Assembly (NCBI RefSeq): GCF_004120195.1
Contig: NZ_SCHN01000011.1
Coordinates: forward strand, 176,767-240,766
Direction: 5' to 3'
DNA: 64,000 nucleotides
From: Enterovibrio baiacu
GTDB lineage: Bacteria; Pseudomonadota; Gammaproteobacteria; Enterobacterales; Vibrionaceae
Each line of letters starts with the position of its first letter. Positions within the stretch are counted from its first letter, which is position 1. Shown one piece after another: positions 19,225 through 28,033 of the stretch. The notes below the pieces were generated by a model, which saw nothing but the letters and a program-made list of their open reading frames with translations, was not told where the DNA came from and did not search any database. The position numbers and the translations under genes were made by a program.

Positions 19225-19257
19225 TTGTAAACCATAGGAATTAATCACCGTTGACAT
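19225..19257. promoter_or_regulatory. BirA-like biotin operator
   Basis: TTGTAAACC at 19225-19233 is identical to the left half of the E. coli bio operator. After 15 bases comes CGTTGACAT, which matches six of nine positions of the GGTTTACAA right half. It lies between divergent bioA and bioB, where BirA-biotinyl-AMP repression is expected. Confidence 0.75.
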
Positions 19258-19278
19258 TGTAAGGCTTCACTTTAGACT
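19251..19278 (+). promoter_or_regulatory. predicted bioBFCD promoter
   Basis: A perfect TTGACA at 19251-19256, embedded in the right half of the BirA operator, is followed after 16 bases by TAGACT. BirA bound at the operator would block it. Transcription would start near 19285 and give a leader of about 115 bases before bioB. Confidence 0.55.
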
Positions 19279-19289
19279 GAACAAGTCAC

Positions 19290-19371
19290 CATACCCAAAT
19301 CACTTTGTCTTCTCGCCATTTACGAGAAAGGGTTGGCACTCAGGTGCGTCTCATTAGGTGTTTTGGGTATG
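19290..19371 (+). repeat. palindromic repeat forming a branched structure in the bioB leader
   Basis: CATACCCAAA at 19290-19299 pairs perfectly with TTTGGGTATG at 19362-19371. Inside lie two further hairpins, TTCTCG/CGAGAA (19310-19328) and GCAC/GTGC (19336-19347). The right arm with its flank (19345-19371) resembles the repeats at 34696 and 55285, so this may be a degenerate member of a short dispersed repeat family rather than a riboswitch. Confidence 0.6.
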
Positions 19372-19399
19372 TCATTCATTCCAAATTGAGGTATTACAG

Positions 19400-20452
19400 G
19401 TGGAAGTTCGCCATAATTGGACTGTCGAGGAAGTGCAGGCCTTATTCGAAAAACCTTTTATGGATCTGATGTTTGAAGCGCAGCAGGTTCATCGACAGTT
19501 TCATCCCGCCAATGAAGTGCAAGTGAGCACACTGCTTTCTATCAAAACGGGTGCATGCCCGGAAGATTGTAAATACTGCCCCCAAAGTGCCCATTACCGT
19601 ACCGATGTTGAAAAAGAGCGCCTGCTAGAAGTCGAGCGCGTTTTGGATGCAGCGGATAAAGCAAAACGTTCTGGTGCAACCCGATTCTGTATGGGTGCTG
19701 CGTGGAAAAACCCGAAAGCGCGTGACATGCCATACCTCAAGGAAATGATCCAAGGGGTGAAAGGCATGGGGCTAGAAACCTGCATGACCTTGGGTATGTT
19801 GGATGAATCACAAGCCACAGAGTTGGCAGATGCGGGTTTGGATTACTACAACCACAACCTGGATACGTCGCCAGAATATTACGGCAACATTATTACCACG
19901 CGTACATACCAAGATCGCTTAGACACCTTGTCAAATGTGCGCGGTGCGGGCATGAAAGTGTGTTCCGGTGGCATCATCGGTTTGGGGGAAAACGCCCGAG
20001 ACCGCGTGGGCTTGTTGATGGAACTGGCTAACTTGCCTCACCATCCTGAAAGTGTGCCGATCAATATGTTGGTGAAAGTGAAAGGCACGCCGCTAGAAGA
20101 CGTTGACGATGTTGAACCCTTCGATTTCGTTCGTATTATTGCCGTTGCGCGCATCATGATGCCGAAATCTGCTGTGCGTCTTTCAGCGGGCCGTGAAAAC
20201 ATGAATGAGCAAATGCAGACCATGTGTTTTATGGCCGGTGCAAACTCAATCTTCTACGGCTGCAAACTGCTTACCACGCCAAATCCTGACGAAGACGCAG
20301 ACATGATGCTGTTTAAAAAGCTGGGTATTAATAGCGAACAACGCGCTCAAAAACCGGATGCAATCCAAGAAGAAACCTTGCTTGCTGAAGTGGCAGAGCG
20401 TGTCGCGGCGCGTCCTGACAAGGATGACTTGTTTTACGAAGCCAGCGTTTAG
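19400..20452 (+). CDS. bioB: biotin synthase BioB
   Basis: BioB is a radical-SAM enzyme that inserts sulfur into dethiobiotin. The GTG at 19400 was chosen because GAGG lies eight bases upstream and because the cluster cysteines of CPEDCKYC then fall at 53, 57 and 60, the same numbers as in E. coli BioB. Other conserved parts are the [2Fe-2S] ligand region ([15 protein letters not shown]), YYNHNLDTS, the [11 protein letters not shown] loop and SAGRE with the arginine ligand. It is the first gene of bioBFCD. A longer ATG frame from 19358 would add 14 unrelated residues. Confidence 0.96.
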   Translation: MEVRHNWTVEEVQALFEKPFMDLMFEAQQVHRQFHPANEVQVSTLLSIKTGACPEDCKYCPQSAHYRTDVEKERLLEVERVLDAADKAKRSGATRFCMGAAWKNPKARDMPYLKEMIQGVKGMGLETCMTLGMLDESQATELADAGLDYYNHNLDTSPEYYGNIITTRTYQDRLDTLSNVRGAGMKVCSGGIIGLGENARDRVGLLMELANLPHHPESVPINMLVKVKGTPLEDVDDVEPFDFVRIIAVARIMMPKSAVRLSAGRENMNEQMQTMCFMAGANSIFYGCKLLTTPNPDEDADMMLFKKLGINSEQRAQKPDAIQEETLLAEVAERVAARPDKDDLFYEASV

Positions 20453-20466
20453 GTGCCAAGTTACTC

Positions 20467-21645
20467 ATGACCGGAACAAGCCAACTGCCAAGCCGTATCG
20501 CGCAGAAGCTTGCTGAGCGTCAGCAGCAAGGGCTTCATCGTTCTGTGAAGGCTTTCCATCACCAAGATGGAAAGCTCTTTGACGAACACAACAAGACGTA
20601 CCTGAACTTCTCGGGTAACGACTATCTTGGCCTAGCCAGCGATCCGGCGTTGGTTTCAGCGTGGCAGGAAGGTTTATCTCTTTACGGTGCAGGCAGCACA
20701 GCATCGCCGTTGGTGACGGGCTTTTCACACGCGCATCAAGCGTTAGAAGCATCGCTGTGTGAATGGCTTGGTTTTGACAACGCGCTGCTGTTCAATAGCG
20801 GCTTCTCTGCGAATCAAGCAGTGATCTTTTCCTTGCTTGAAAAAGGGGATGTACTGTTTCAAGACAAGCTTAACCACGCGTCGTTAATGGAAGCGGGTAT
20901 CTTGTCTGATGCCACCATGCTTCGATTCCTTCACAACAACACCGCCAAACTCGATAATGCACTAAAAAACCACGCCGATGCGCCTTCTCGCTTTGTTATC
21001 ACAGAAGGTGTATTTAGCATGGACGGCGATTTGTCGCCACTCGCAGACATTGCCTCTGTGTGTAACGCCAACAACGCCTGTTTGATGGTTGATGATGCGC
21101 ATGGCATTGGTGTATTGGGTAAAGAAGGAAGAGGATCTTGCGACCATGCAGGCATTCAGCCTGACATCTTGATTGTGACCTTCGGTAAAGCCTTTGGAAT
21201 GATGGGTGCAGCTGTAATGTGCAGTGCGCAAGTGCATGACTATCTGACGCAGTTCGCGCGGCATTACGTGTACTCCACCGCCATGCCTCCCGCACAAGCT
21301 CACGCTTTAACGAAAGCCGTTAGCATGATCAGAAAAGACAACTGGCGCAGAGAAAAACTGCATGAATTGTCGTCGCGGTTCCACCATGTGCTGAGTGATC
21401 ACAACGACGTCGTGGAAACGCAAACACCGATAAAACCCGTTGTGCTGGGGGATGTCACTAAGATGCTGACTGCCGCAGAACACCTTAAATCTGCTGGTTT
21501 TTGGACGGGTGCCATTCGGCCACCGACGGTGCCCCCGAACTCTTCACGACTCCGCATTACCTTGTCCGTGAGTCAGTCACTGGATGACGTAAATGCGCTA
21601 GCCAGCGAGTTGCACCATTTATTAGAAGGGGATCGACATGAGTAA
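20467..21645 (+). CDS. bioF: 8-amino-7-oxononanoate synthase BioF
   Basis: BioF condenses pimeloyl-ACP (or CoA) with alanine to give KAPA. It is a PLP alpha-oxoamine synthase with YLNFSGNDYLGLASDP near the start, GSTASPLVTGF, the DDAHGIGVLG loop and the lysine segment VTFGKAFGMMGAAV. The 392-residue length is typical. It starts 14 bases after the bioB stop and overlaps bioC by eight bases. Confidence 0.95.
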   Translation: MTGTSQLPSRIAQKLAERQQQGLHRSVKAFHHQDGKLFDEHNKTYLNFSGNDYLGLASDPALVSAWQEGLSLYGAGSTASPLVTGFSHAHQALEASLCEWLGFDNALLFNSGFSANQAVIFSLLEKGDVLFQDKLNHASLMEAGILSDATMLRFLHNNTAKLDNALKNHADAPSRFVITEGVFSMDGDLSPLADIASVCNANNACLMVDDAHGIGVLGKEGRGSCDHAGIQPDILIVTFGKAFGMMGAAVMCSAQVHDYLTQFARHYVYSTAMPPAQAHALTKAVSMIRKDNWRREKLHELSSRFHHVLSDHNDVVETQTPIKPVVLGDVTKMLTAAEHLKSAGFWTGAIRPPTVPPNSSRLRITLSVSQSLDDVNALASELHHLLEGDRHE

Positions 21646-22465
21646 CGCCGTATCACTCGGTTCCTTGTTTGACGAACAGGTAAACACACAACAACACGAC
21701 GATAAATCCGCAATCAAGGCGGCATTTGGCCGAGCGGCACATTCATACGACAAAAGTGCGGCTTTCCAGCGTCGTGTTGGTCACGCATTGATGACGATGC
21801 ACCGGAATTGGCAGGATAAAAGCATCCTAGATTTGGGATGCGGAACTGGCTATTTCAGCGCGCAGTTAGCCAGTAAAGGGGCGTCAGTTATCGCGCTCGA
21901 TTTGTCTGACCGCATGCTTGAAAAAGCACGAGAGCGCTGCGGTGACTCACTGCGTTATGTTTCCGGTGATGCAGAGGCATTACCGCTGGCATCAAACAGT
22001 GTCGACATGGCATTCAGCTCACTGGCATTGCAATGGTGCAGGGATCTCTCCGTTCCCTTGTCTGAATTAAAGCGCGTAGTAAAACCTGGAGGAAAGATTT
22101 TATTTTCGACGCTGCTCGATGGTTCACTGTTGGAACTCAAAAAAGCGTGGGAAGTAGTCGATTCTGAGCAGCATGTGAACGCATTTGTAGACACTAAGAC
22201 GGTAAACATTGCGCTCGCGCAAGCTGGTTTCACAGGCTACACCCTAGAATGCAAAGCGATGGCAGAGAGCTATCCTTCGGCTTTTGCACTGATGAAAGAT
22301 CTCAAAGGCATAGGTGCAACGCATTTAGACGAAGGGAGAAAGGCGGGATTAAACGGCAGAAAAGCATTGGTTACGTTAGAGTCGGCGTATCGTCAATTCC
22401 AACGAGCTGATGGCACCGTGCCCGCGACTTATCAAGTTTGCTTTGGAGCGATAACCAATGACTAA
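21638..22465 (+). CDS. bioC: malonyl-ACP O-methyltransferase BioC
   Basis: BioC methylates malonyl-ACP to start pimelate synthesis on the fatty acid machinery. The SAM-binding motif ILDLGCGTGYF is followed by the acidic VIALDLSDRML strand and the VDMAFSSLALQWC motif typical of BioC. The segment AAFGRAAHSYDKSAAFQRRVG upstream of it is also family-specific. It overlaps bioF and bioD by eight bases each, indicating translational coupling. No bioH is visible in the window. Confidence 0.94.
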   Translation: MSNAVSLGSLFDEQVNTQQHDDKSAIKAAFGRAAHSYDKSAAFQRRVGHALMTMHRNWQDKSILDLGCGTGYFSAQLASKGASVIALDLSDRMLEKARERCGDSLRYVSGDAEALPLASNSVDMAFSSLALQWCRDLSVPLSELKRVVKPGGKILFSTLLDGSLLELKKAWEVVDSEQHVNAFVDTKTVNIALAQAGFTGYTLECKAMAESYPSAFALMKDLKGIGATHLDEGRKAGLNGRKALVTLESAYRQFQRADGTVPATYQVCFGAITND

Positions 22466-23138
22466 AAGCTATTTCGTGACCGGCACGGATACTGAGGTGG
22501 GTAAAACAGTCGCCTCTGTAGCAATAATGCAAGCAGTGGCGAAAGCAGGGCTGATTGTCGGTGGCTACAAACCGATTGCAGCCGGTAGTGATGAAACAAG
22601 CGAAGGGCTAACCAATGAAGATGCGGTGTGTTTACGTGCTGCGTCAAATCTGGCCCTTAACTACGACGAGGTAAACCCGTGTTTGCTTCATGAACCGTGT
22701 TCACCGCATATTGCCGCTGAGTTAGAAGACAAAGAGATTGCGTTTTCACTGTTAACGAAAGGATTGAAAAACATCCAAGCAAAAACGGATTTCGCCTTAG
22801 TGGAAGGGGCTGGCGGCTGGCGTGTGCCTGTCACGTACGATGCCACCTTGGCGGATTGGGTCAAAGAAGAAAAACTCCCAGTGATCCTCGTTGTTGGCAT
22901 TAAACTGGGCTGTTTAAATCATGCCTATCTCACCGCAGAAGCGATTCGTCGTGATGGGTTGGAGATTGCTGGCTGGGTGGCTAACCGTATTAATCCGGGC
23001 ACTGAACACTACAGCGATATCGTCAAAACGCTAGAACACCACTTACAAGTACCAAAGCTTGGTGAAATACCTTACATGACGAAAGTGAAAACCCGTGATT
23101 TAAGCGAGTATATTGATGTAAAGCCTCTTGGACTTTAG
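22458..23138 (+). CDS. bioD: dethiobiotin synthetase BioD
   Basis: BioD closes the ureido ring of dethiobiotin from diaminopelargonate, CO2 and ATP. The P-loop FVTGTDTEVGKT at the start, the lysine in GYKPIAAG, and VEGAGGWRVP are the canonical motifs. Length is 226 residues. It is the last gene of bioBFCD and is followed by a clear terminator. Confidence 0.95.
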   Translation: MTKSYFVTGTDTEVGKTVASVAIMQAVAKAGLIVGGYKPIAAGSDETSEGLTNEDAVCLRAASNLALNYDEVNPCLLHEPCSPHIAAELEDKEIAFSLLTKGLKNIQAKTDFALVEGAGGWRVPVTYDATLADWVKEEKLPVILVVGIKLGCLNHAYLTAEAIRRDGLEIAGWVANRINPGTEHYSDIVKTLEHHLQVPKLGEIPYMTKVKTRDLSEYIDVKPLGL

Positions 23139-23185
23139 TCTGATAAGTGGCTCTAAGAAAGTGTAAAAAATTAGACATGAATAAC

Positions 23186-23212
23186 AAAAAGCCAGCACGA
23201 ATGCTGGCTTTT
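23186..23212. terminator. bidirectional terminator after bioD
   Basis: The stem AGCCAGCA/TGCTGGCT has a four-base loop, with an A-run on the left and Ts on the right. It lies between bioD and the convergent 57-residue gene. Confidence 0.85.
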
Positions 23213-23243
23213 CAATATTCTTTATCTGCTTACTGCAGTACGA

Positions 23244-23417
23244 CTATTTGCTGTCTTCTAGCAATCCCATAAGCGATTGCTGCATTTCGGAAACCTGTTG
23301 CAACTTGTGGTTCTCGTCGTCAGCGAGACCAAGCTCTGCGCAAGCTTCGTCAAAGCTCATGCCTAAGTGACAGCAAAGTATATCGATAGCGACACGATAA
23401 TTTTCTTTGTCAGCCAT
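23244..23417 (-). CDS. small acidic hypothetical protein, 57 residues
   Basis: The frame begins MADKENYRVAIDILCCHLGM and ends GLLEDSK. It is preceded by AAGGAGAG, a near-perfect ribosome site seven bases before the ATG, and lies convergent to bioD on a shared terminator. Both features argue for a real gene despite its length. The composition is acidic and helical, with a CC pair in the first helix and a Gln-rich end. I do not recognise the family. The region between its start and htpX must hold both divergent promoters. Confidence 0.75.
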   Translation of the reverse strand: MADKENYRVAIDILCCHLGMSFDEACAELGLADDENHKLQQVSEMQQSLMGLLEDSK

Positions 23418-23700
23418 GGTTTTCTCTCCTTAGAATCGCATCCAAACTTGGATGCAAAAGCGTATCAACCTGATGCGCTCACCGTTTCAAACACACTATT
23501 CTGGATAGTGCCTAAACACAACTCGACCAAAGTCTAATCCCTTAAAACTTTTTAAACGTCGAGCGTTCTGTATATAAAAGTGGCGGAGCCTCCGTTCGTC
23601 AAGCTAATGCGTAACAAATTGCTACATGGACTTGTTTTTCGCACGTTTGACCCTACTATCTCACCTGAGCGCTTCAATCATATCGGAGACAAGATTACTC

Positions 23701-24582
23701 ATGAAACGCATAGCTTTATTCCTGTTGACCAACCTCGCGGTTGTTTTCGTCTTCAGTATTGTTCTTAACATCGTGTATGCCGTTACTGGCATGAACCCTG
23801 GCAGCCTGTCAGGTTTGTTGTTGATGGCTGCGTTATTCGGTTTTGGTGGGTCATTGATTTCTTTGATGATGTCGAAATCAATGGCGCTACGTTCAGTTGG
23901 TGGTCAAGTGATTGAACACCCGCGCGACGAAACAGAGCACTGGTTAATGAGCACCGTAAGCCGCCAGGCGCAGCAAGCGGGCATTGGCATGCCAACCGTT
24001 GCTATTTATTACTCAGACGACATTAACGCGTTTGCAACGGGTGCAAAGCGTGATGACTCGTTGGTGGCAGTATCAAGTGGCCTGCTTGAAAACATGACAC
24101 GCGACGAAGCAGAAGCTGTTCTTGCACACGAAGTCAGCCACATCGCGAACGGCGACATGGTGACGCTGACCTTGATGCAAGGTGTTGTGAATACCTTCGT
24201 TATCTTTATCTCTCGTCTCATCGCTGGCGCGATCAGTGGCGTGAACAATGATGAAGAAGGTGAGGGCGGCGGTAGCTTTATGACCTACTTCATCGTGTCA
24301 TCGATTCTCGAAGTGGTGTTCGGTATTTTGGCGAGCATTATCACCATGTGGTTTAGTCGTCATCGTGAATTTTACGCAGATGCTGGTTCAGCGAAATTGG
24401 TTGGCCGTGAAAAGATGATCGCTGCACTTGAGCGTTTGAAAGTGAGCCATGAAAGCCGCCTTGAGGGTTCAATGGTTGCTTTCGGTATCAACGGTAAAAA
24501 ATCACTGAGTGAATTGTTCATGACGCACCCGCCGTTGGACAAGCGTATTGATGCGCTACGTCGTGGTGAATACGTTAAATAA
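23701..24582 (+). CDS. htpX: membrane zinc metalloprotease HtpX
   Basis: HtpX is an inner-membrane protease that clears misfolded membrane proteins, usually under CpxR or sigma-32 control. Starting at ATG 23701 (GGAGA upstream) it has 293 residues, the same as E. coli HtpX. Two N-terminal membrane helices lead to the zinc site HEVSH at 143-147, two further helices, and the third ligand glutamate in [10 protein letters not shown]. An upstream in-frame start at 23626 adds 25 residues that do not fit. I could not identify a heat-shock promoter with confidence. Confidence 0.95.
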   Translation: MKRIALFLLTNLAVVFVFSIVLNIVYAVTGMNPGSLSGLLLMAALFGFGGSLISLMMSKSMALRSVGGQVIEHPRDETEHWLMSTVSRQAQQAGIGMPTVAIYYSDDINAFATGAKRDDSLVAVSSGLLENMTRDEAEAVLAHEVSHIANGDMVTLTLMQGVVNTFVIFISRLIAGAISGVNNDEEGEGGGSFMTYFIVSSILEVVFGILASIITMWFSRHREFYADAGSAKLVGREKMIAALERLKVSHESRLEGSMVAFGINGKKSLSELFMTHPPLDKRIDALRRGEYVK

Positions 24583-24596
24583 TTCCTGAGTTCGAG

Positions 24597-24626
24597 AAAA
24601 AGCCTCCATTTATGGGGGCTTTTTTC
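24597..24626 (+). terminator. htpX terminator
   Basis: The stem AAGCCTCC/GGGGGCTT (one wobble) ends in six Ts, 15 bases after the htpX stop. Confidence 0.82.
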
Positions 24627-24708
24627 GTTTTGGGCGCTTGTGAAAAACACAATGCGCTACGGTTAATCAAGGCGATAGCGAGTCTATATAAAGAGAAAGG
24701 AGTCTAAA

Positions 24709-25071
24709 ATGAACCCAGTGACTTGGTTTGAAATTCCCGTTGAAGACATGGAAAGGGCGATCGTTTTTTATGAGTGCGTGTTTGCGATTTCTCTTAAACG
24801 TCATGATATGAACGGAACAGACATGGCGTGGTTTCCTGCAGAAAAAGGGGAGGTATACGGTGCGACGGGCACACTTATCGCCGGTGATGGCTACACACCA
24901 AGCGCGGCTGGCGTGATGGTGTACATCAACGTTGAAAACATGGATGACGTGCTAGAACGTGCAGAAAAAGAAACGAATGTGCTCGTGCCTAAAACCAACA
25001 TTGGCGGCAATGGTGTCTTCGCCCATATAAAAGACAGCGAAGGAAATCGTATCGGTATTCATAGTCATTAA
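24709..25071 (+). CDS. VOC (glyoxalase-like) family protein
   Basis: A 120-residue single VOC-fold protein with the two beta-alpha-beta-beta-beta units: NPVTWFEIPVEDMERAIVFYECVF at the start and GVMVYINVENMDDVLERA followed by GVFAHIKDSEGNRIGIHSH. Such proteins usually bind a metal and act as small-molecule lyases, dioxygenases or resistance proteins. The substrate cannot be read from sequence. An AAGGAG site precedes the ATG. It is a single gene. Confidence 0.8.
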   Translation: MNPVTWFEIPVEDMERAIVFYECVFAISLKRHDMNGTDMAWFPAEKGEVYGATGTLIAGDGYTPSAAGVMVYINVENMDDVLERAEKETNVLVPKTNIGGNGVFAHIKDSEGNRIGIHSH

Positions 25072-25251
25072 GTTTTATTTAGGCACCTTGCCTACTTAGC
25101 TGTAACACGTTACCTATTAAAACCACTAATCCATACATCGTTATTGAGACCATCTTCATTTAGTTCCCGATATTTCGAATTGACTATTTTGTGTTCAGCA
25201 TCAATGTGATGAAATGGTATGCATAGTCAATCTGGAACTATGCTCAATGAA

Positions 25252-25282
25252 TATACCCAAACAGGTTGATTCTTAGGGTGTA
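25252..25282. repeat. short palindrome with TATACCCAAA arm
   Basis: TATACCC at 25252-25258 pairs (one mismatch) with GGGTGTA at 25276-25282, 60 bases before the acylase start. The TACCCAAA arm resembles the dispersed repeats at 19290, 34696 and 55258. It could be an operator or a degenerate repeat. Confidence 0.35.
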
Positions 25283-25341
25283 AGGATATTTCTCAAAGCG
25301 AACAGAACACCTTCTTTCGCTTTGATTTAAGGTTTAGGGAC

Positions 25342-27645
25342 ATGTTTAATAAGATCAGGGTGATCCTCGTAGCGCTAATATTGCTGGGCTTGTTTGCCAC
25401 AGCGGTGTTTTATGGTGCGCTCACGATCAGCTTGCCGACATTGTCGGGGAGCACGGTGTCCTCTGTGATTTCTAAACCGACGCTTTTACGTCGCGATGAG
25501 CTTGGCACGGCCATTGTGCATGCAGAGAATCGATTAGATGCGTCTTATGCGCTAGGCTATGCTCACGGCCAAGATCGTTTCTTTCAGATGGATTTACTCC
25601 GCCGCAACGCTGCCGGCGAACTTGCAGAATTGTTTGGTGCTTCCGCACTACCACTTGATGAAAACGTGCGCTTTCACCAGCTTCGAAAACGCAGCCAAAA
25701 AATACTCGCCACCTTTCCTGAGCAACAAAAAGAGATTTTGTCTGTTTATGCCAAAGGCGTTAACGATGCTCTTGCCCATGCTTCTTTTCCCACGTTTGAA
25801 TATCTACTCACCCAGTCGGATAGAAAACCTTGGAAGCCTGAAGATTCCTTGCTGGTGGTTTACAGCATGTATTTGGATTTACAGGGGCAGAGCATTGACA
25901 GAGATCTTGTCTATCACGCCATTGAACAAACCTTTGGCAAGGAAACGCTCGCTTTTCTTACGCAACCTAGCCAGTTCCAAGCTGCTTTAGACGGCAGTCG
26001 CCTTCCACTGAAAAAGGAGTCTATTCCAGAGATAGACAGTATTTTCTTAAAGACAGCGACGGTTACACCCATCGAGAAAGACGCAGAGGTAGGTAGCAAT
26101 AACTGGGCTGTGAGCGGCGCGCTGACCCGAAATGGCAAAGCCATGTTGTCTGACGATATGCATCTCATGCTAAACACGCCAGTGATTTGGTACCGCGCAC
26201 AGCTCAACATCACCAACAACGAACAAGAGACGCAGGTGACCGGCGTCAGCTTGCCCGGCGTGCCCGCCATTGTTGTGGGTTCGAACAACAAGATTGCGTG
26301 GGGATTTACCAATTCTTATATCGATACCGCGGATTGGATAAAGCTTTCAGAGAAAGACAAAACGGCGCTGGATGCAGAAAGTATCCCATTGCCAGATGGC
26401 GAGAAGACGTTCTATGTCGAAGTGAGTCACTTCGGGCCAGTAAGAAGAATCGATAACGAGAAGTATGCGCTGACGTGGGTGGGTTATCAGGACTACGCCA
26501 TCAACCTGAATTTAATGAATCTTGAAGTGGCAGATTCCGTGTCCGACGCACTTGCTGTGAGTAAGAAGATTGGCATACCGGCACAGAACATGGTGGTTGC
26601 GGATAGCAGCGGTGATATTGCATGGCAAATCACAGGCGCAGTGCCTAATAGACGCAAACCTGCGGATACGCCGATACCATCGGCACGTTTTGATGACGCA
26701 TGGTCGAAACAGGCACGTGACCTGCCTACAGTGGTGAACCCGAAAGATCAGCGAATCTGGACGGCGAACAGCCGCGCCGTGAGCCGATCTCAACATCATC
26801 GGTTTGGCGACGGTGGCTATGCACTGGGGGCGCGAAGCGAACAGATTAAAACGCGGCTGTTTGAGAAGGACCTGTTCGACATTGAAGATTTCTATCAGAT
26901 TCAATTAGATAACGAGGCGTTGTTTCTGGCGCGATGGCAAGGTTTCTTGCTTGAGGTGCTAAAAACAAAGCCCGAATTGTTTGCTGAAGACATAAAGGAA
27001 GTTGAAGGGTGGCAAGGTTGCGCCTGTGCAGACTCCGTTGGCTACAGCTTGGTGAAACGTTACCGAGATACACTTATCGATCAACTGTTCGCGCCCGTAG
27101 AATCTCAACTCGCTGCGCAGAACCTCAGCTTAACGCTCATTGAAAGGCAGCTTGAGCCCGCATTGTGGCAGCTTGTTCAAGCGCGAACCGACAGTTGGAA
27201 GCCTCATGGTGCGGCTAATTGGAATGCCTTCTTCACGACGGCATACATAGATATGCGAGAACAACTCATGCTGGACATGACAGGGCATGCCACTGGGTCT
27301 TTGAAAGCGTTGCGGTGGGGAGAGGTGAACCGCCTTCAAGTGCAGCATCCGTTTAGTCAGCAAATTCCTGTGCTGAGTAATCTACTCAACATGCCCGAGG
27401 TTGAAGGGTTTGGAGATAGGTTTATGCCTGCGGTGCAGGGCAAACGATTTGGTGCGTCACAACGCTTGATTGTTCAACCTGGCGACGAAGTAAATGGTGT
27501 GCTTACGCTGCCGGGTGGGCAGAGCGGCCATCCACTTTCGCCGTTTTATCGCATCGGCTTTGAGGCGTATGCCAATCAAGAATCAACTCCTTTCTTACCG
27601 GGTGATGTTCTTCACCAAATCGAATTCCTCCCTGAATCGCCTTAG
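25342..27645 (+). CDS. penicillin acylase family hydrolase (Ntn amidase)
   Basis: A 767-residue N-terminal-nucleophile amidase precursor. A signal anchor at residues 5-30 sends it to the periplasm. The alpha-chain has GYAHGQDRFFQMDLLRR, and autocleavage is expected before Ser252 in GSNNWAVSG, followed by the beta-chain with LSDDMHL, GVSLPGVPAIVVGSNNKIAWGFTNS and the late GGQSGHPLSPFY stretch. The family includes penicillin G acylases and acyl-homoserine-lactone acylases such as PvdQ and QuiP. The exact substrate is unknown. AGGGAC precedes the ATG. It is a single gene with no pathway context. Confidence 0.88.
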   Translation: MFNKIRVILVALILLGLFATAVFYGALTISLPTLSGSTVSSVISKPTLLRRDELGTAIVHAENRLDASYALGYAHGQDRFFQMDLLRRNAAGELAELFGASALPLDENVRFHQLRKRSQKILATFPEQQKEILSVYAKGVNDALAHASFPTFEYLLTQSDRKPWKPEDSLLVVYSMYLDLQGQSIDRDLVYHAIEQTFGKETLAFLTQPSQFQAALDGSRLPLKKESIPEIDSIFLKTATVTPIEKDAEVGSNNWAVSGALTRNGKAMLSDDMHLMLNTPVIWYRAQLNITNNEQETQVTGVSLPGVPAIVVGSNNKIAWGFTNSYIDTADWIKLSEKDKTALDAESIPLPDGEKTFYVEVSHFGPVRRIDNEKYALTWVGYQDYAINLNLMNLEVADSVSDALAVSKKIGIPAQNMVVADSSGDIAWQITGAVPNRRKPADTPIPSARFDDAWSKQARDLPTVVNPKDQRIWTANSRAVSRSQHHRFGDGGYALGARSEQIKTRLFEKDLFDIEDFYQIQLDNEALFLARWQGFLLEVLKTKPELFAEDIKEVEGWQGCACADSVGYSLVKRYRDTLIDQLFAPVESQLAAQNLSLTLIERQLEPALWQLVQARTDSWKPHGAANWNAFFTTAYIDMREQLMLDMTGHATGSLKALRWGEVNRLQVQHPFSQQIPVLSNLLNMPEVEGFGDRFMPAVQGKRFGASQRLIVQPGDEVNGVLTLPGGQSGHPLSPFYRIGFEAYANQESTPFLPGDVLHQIEFLPESP

Positions 27646-28033
27646 TGCGTTACGCCCAAATAAAACAAGCGCTAACGGGCGGTTTTTTATACGACATAAA
27701 TCATGCGTAAAATTTGGCGAAATAAATTACGCTAATTAAAGGGAGAGAAATAACTGAATTACCAATGCCTTGCGAAGCATTATTACAAATTCCCGTTGCA
27801 ATAATTAGAACATTAGAGGCGGTTAGCTCATTAGGCTGTAAATAGTCAATGATATATATGTTTCATATATGAGATTTAATCTATTATTCTGATTCTCTCC
27901 CAATAAATAGATCGACTTTATTTGCAGAGTGAAAGATATGAATATTCTTAAATGTGTGTCCAATGGTTCAAAAGTGATACTGAGTAGTAAAAATACAAAT
28001 CACTTTTGCCCGACTCATTTAAGGGTAATTGAT
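27646..28033. other. intergenic region upstream of the DUF1800 gene
   Basis: This 388-base AT-rich stretch begins with a weak GCCC/GGGC hairpin followed by six Ts near 27653-27688, a possible acylase terminator. A perfect inverted repeat ATATATG-TTT-CATATAT lies at 27854-27870 and may be an operator. In-frame starts at 27929 and 27938 could extend the next gene but do not look like protein of that family. Confidence 0.45.
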
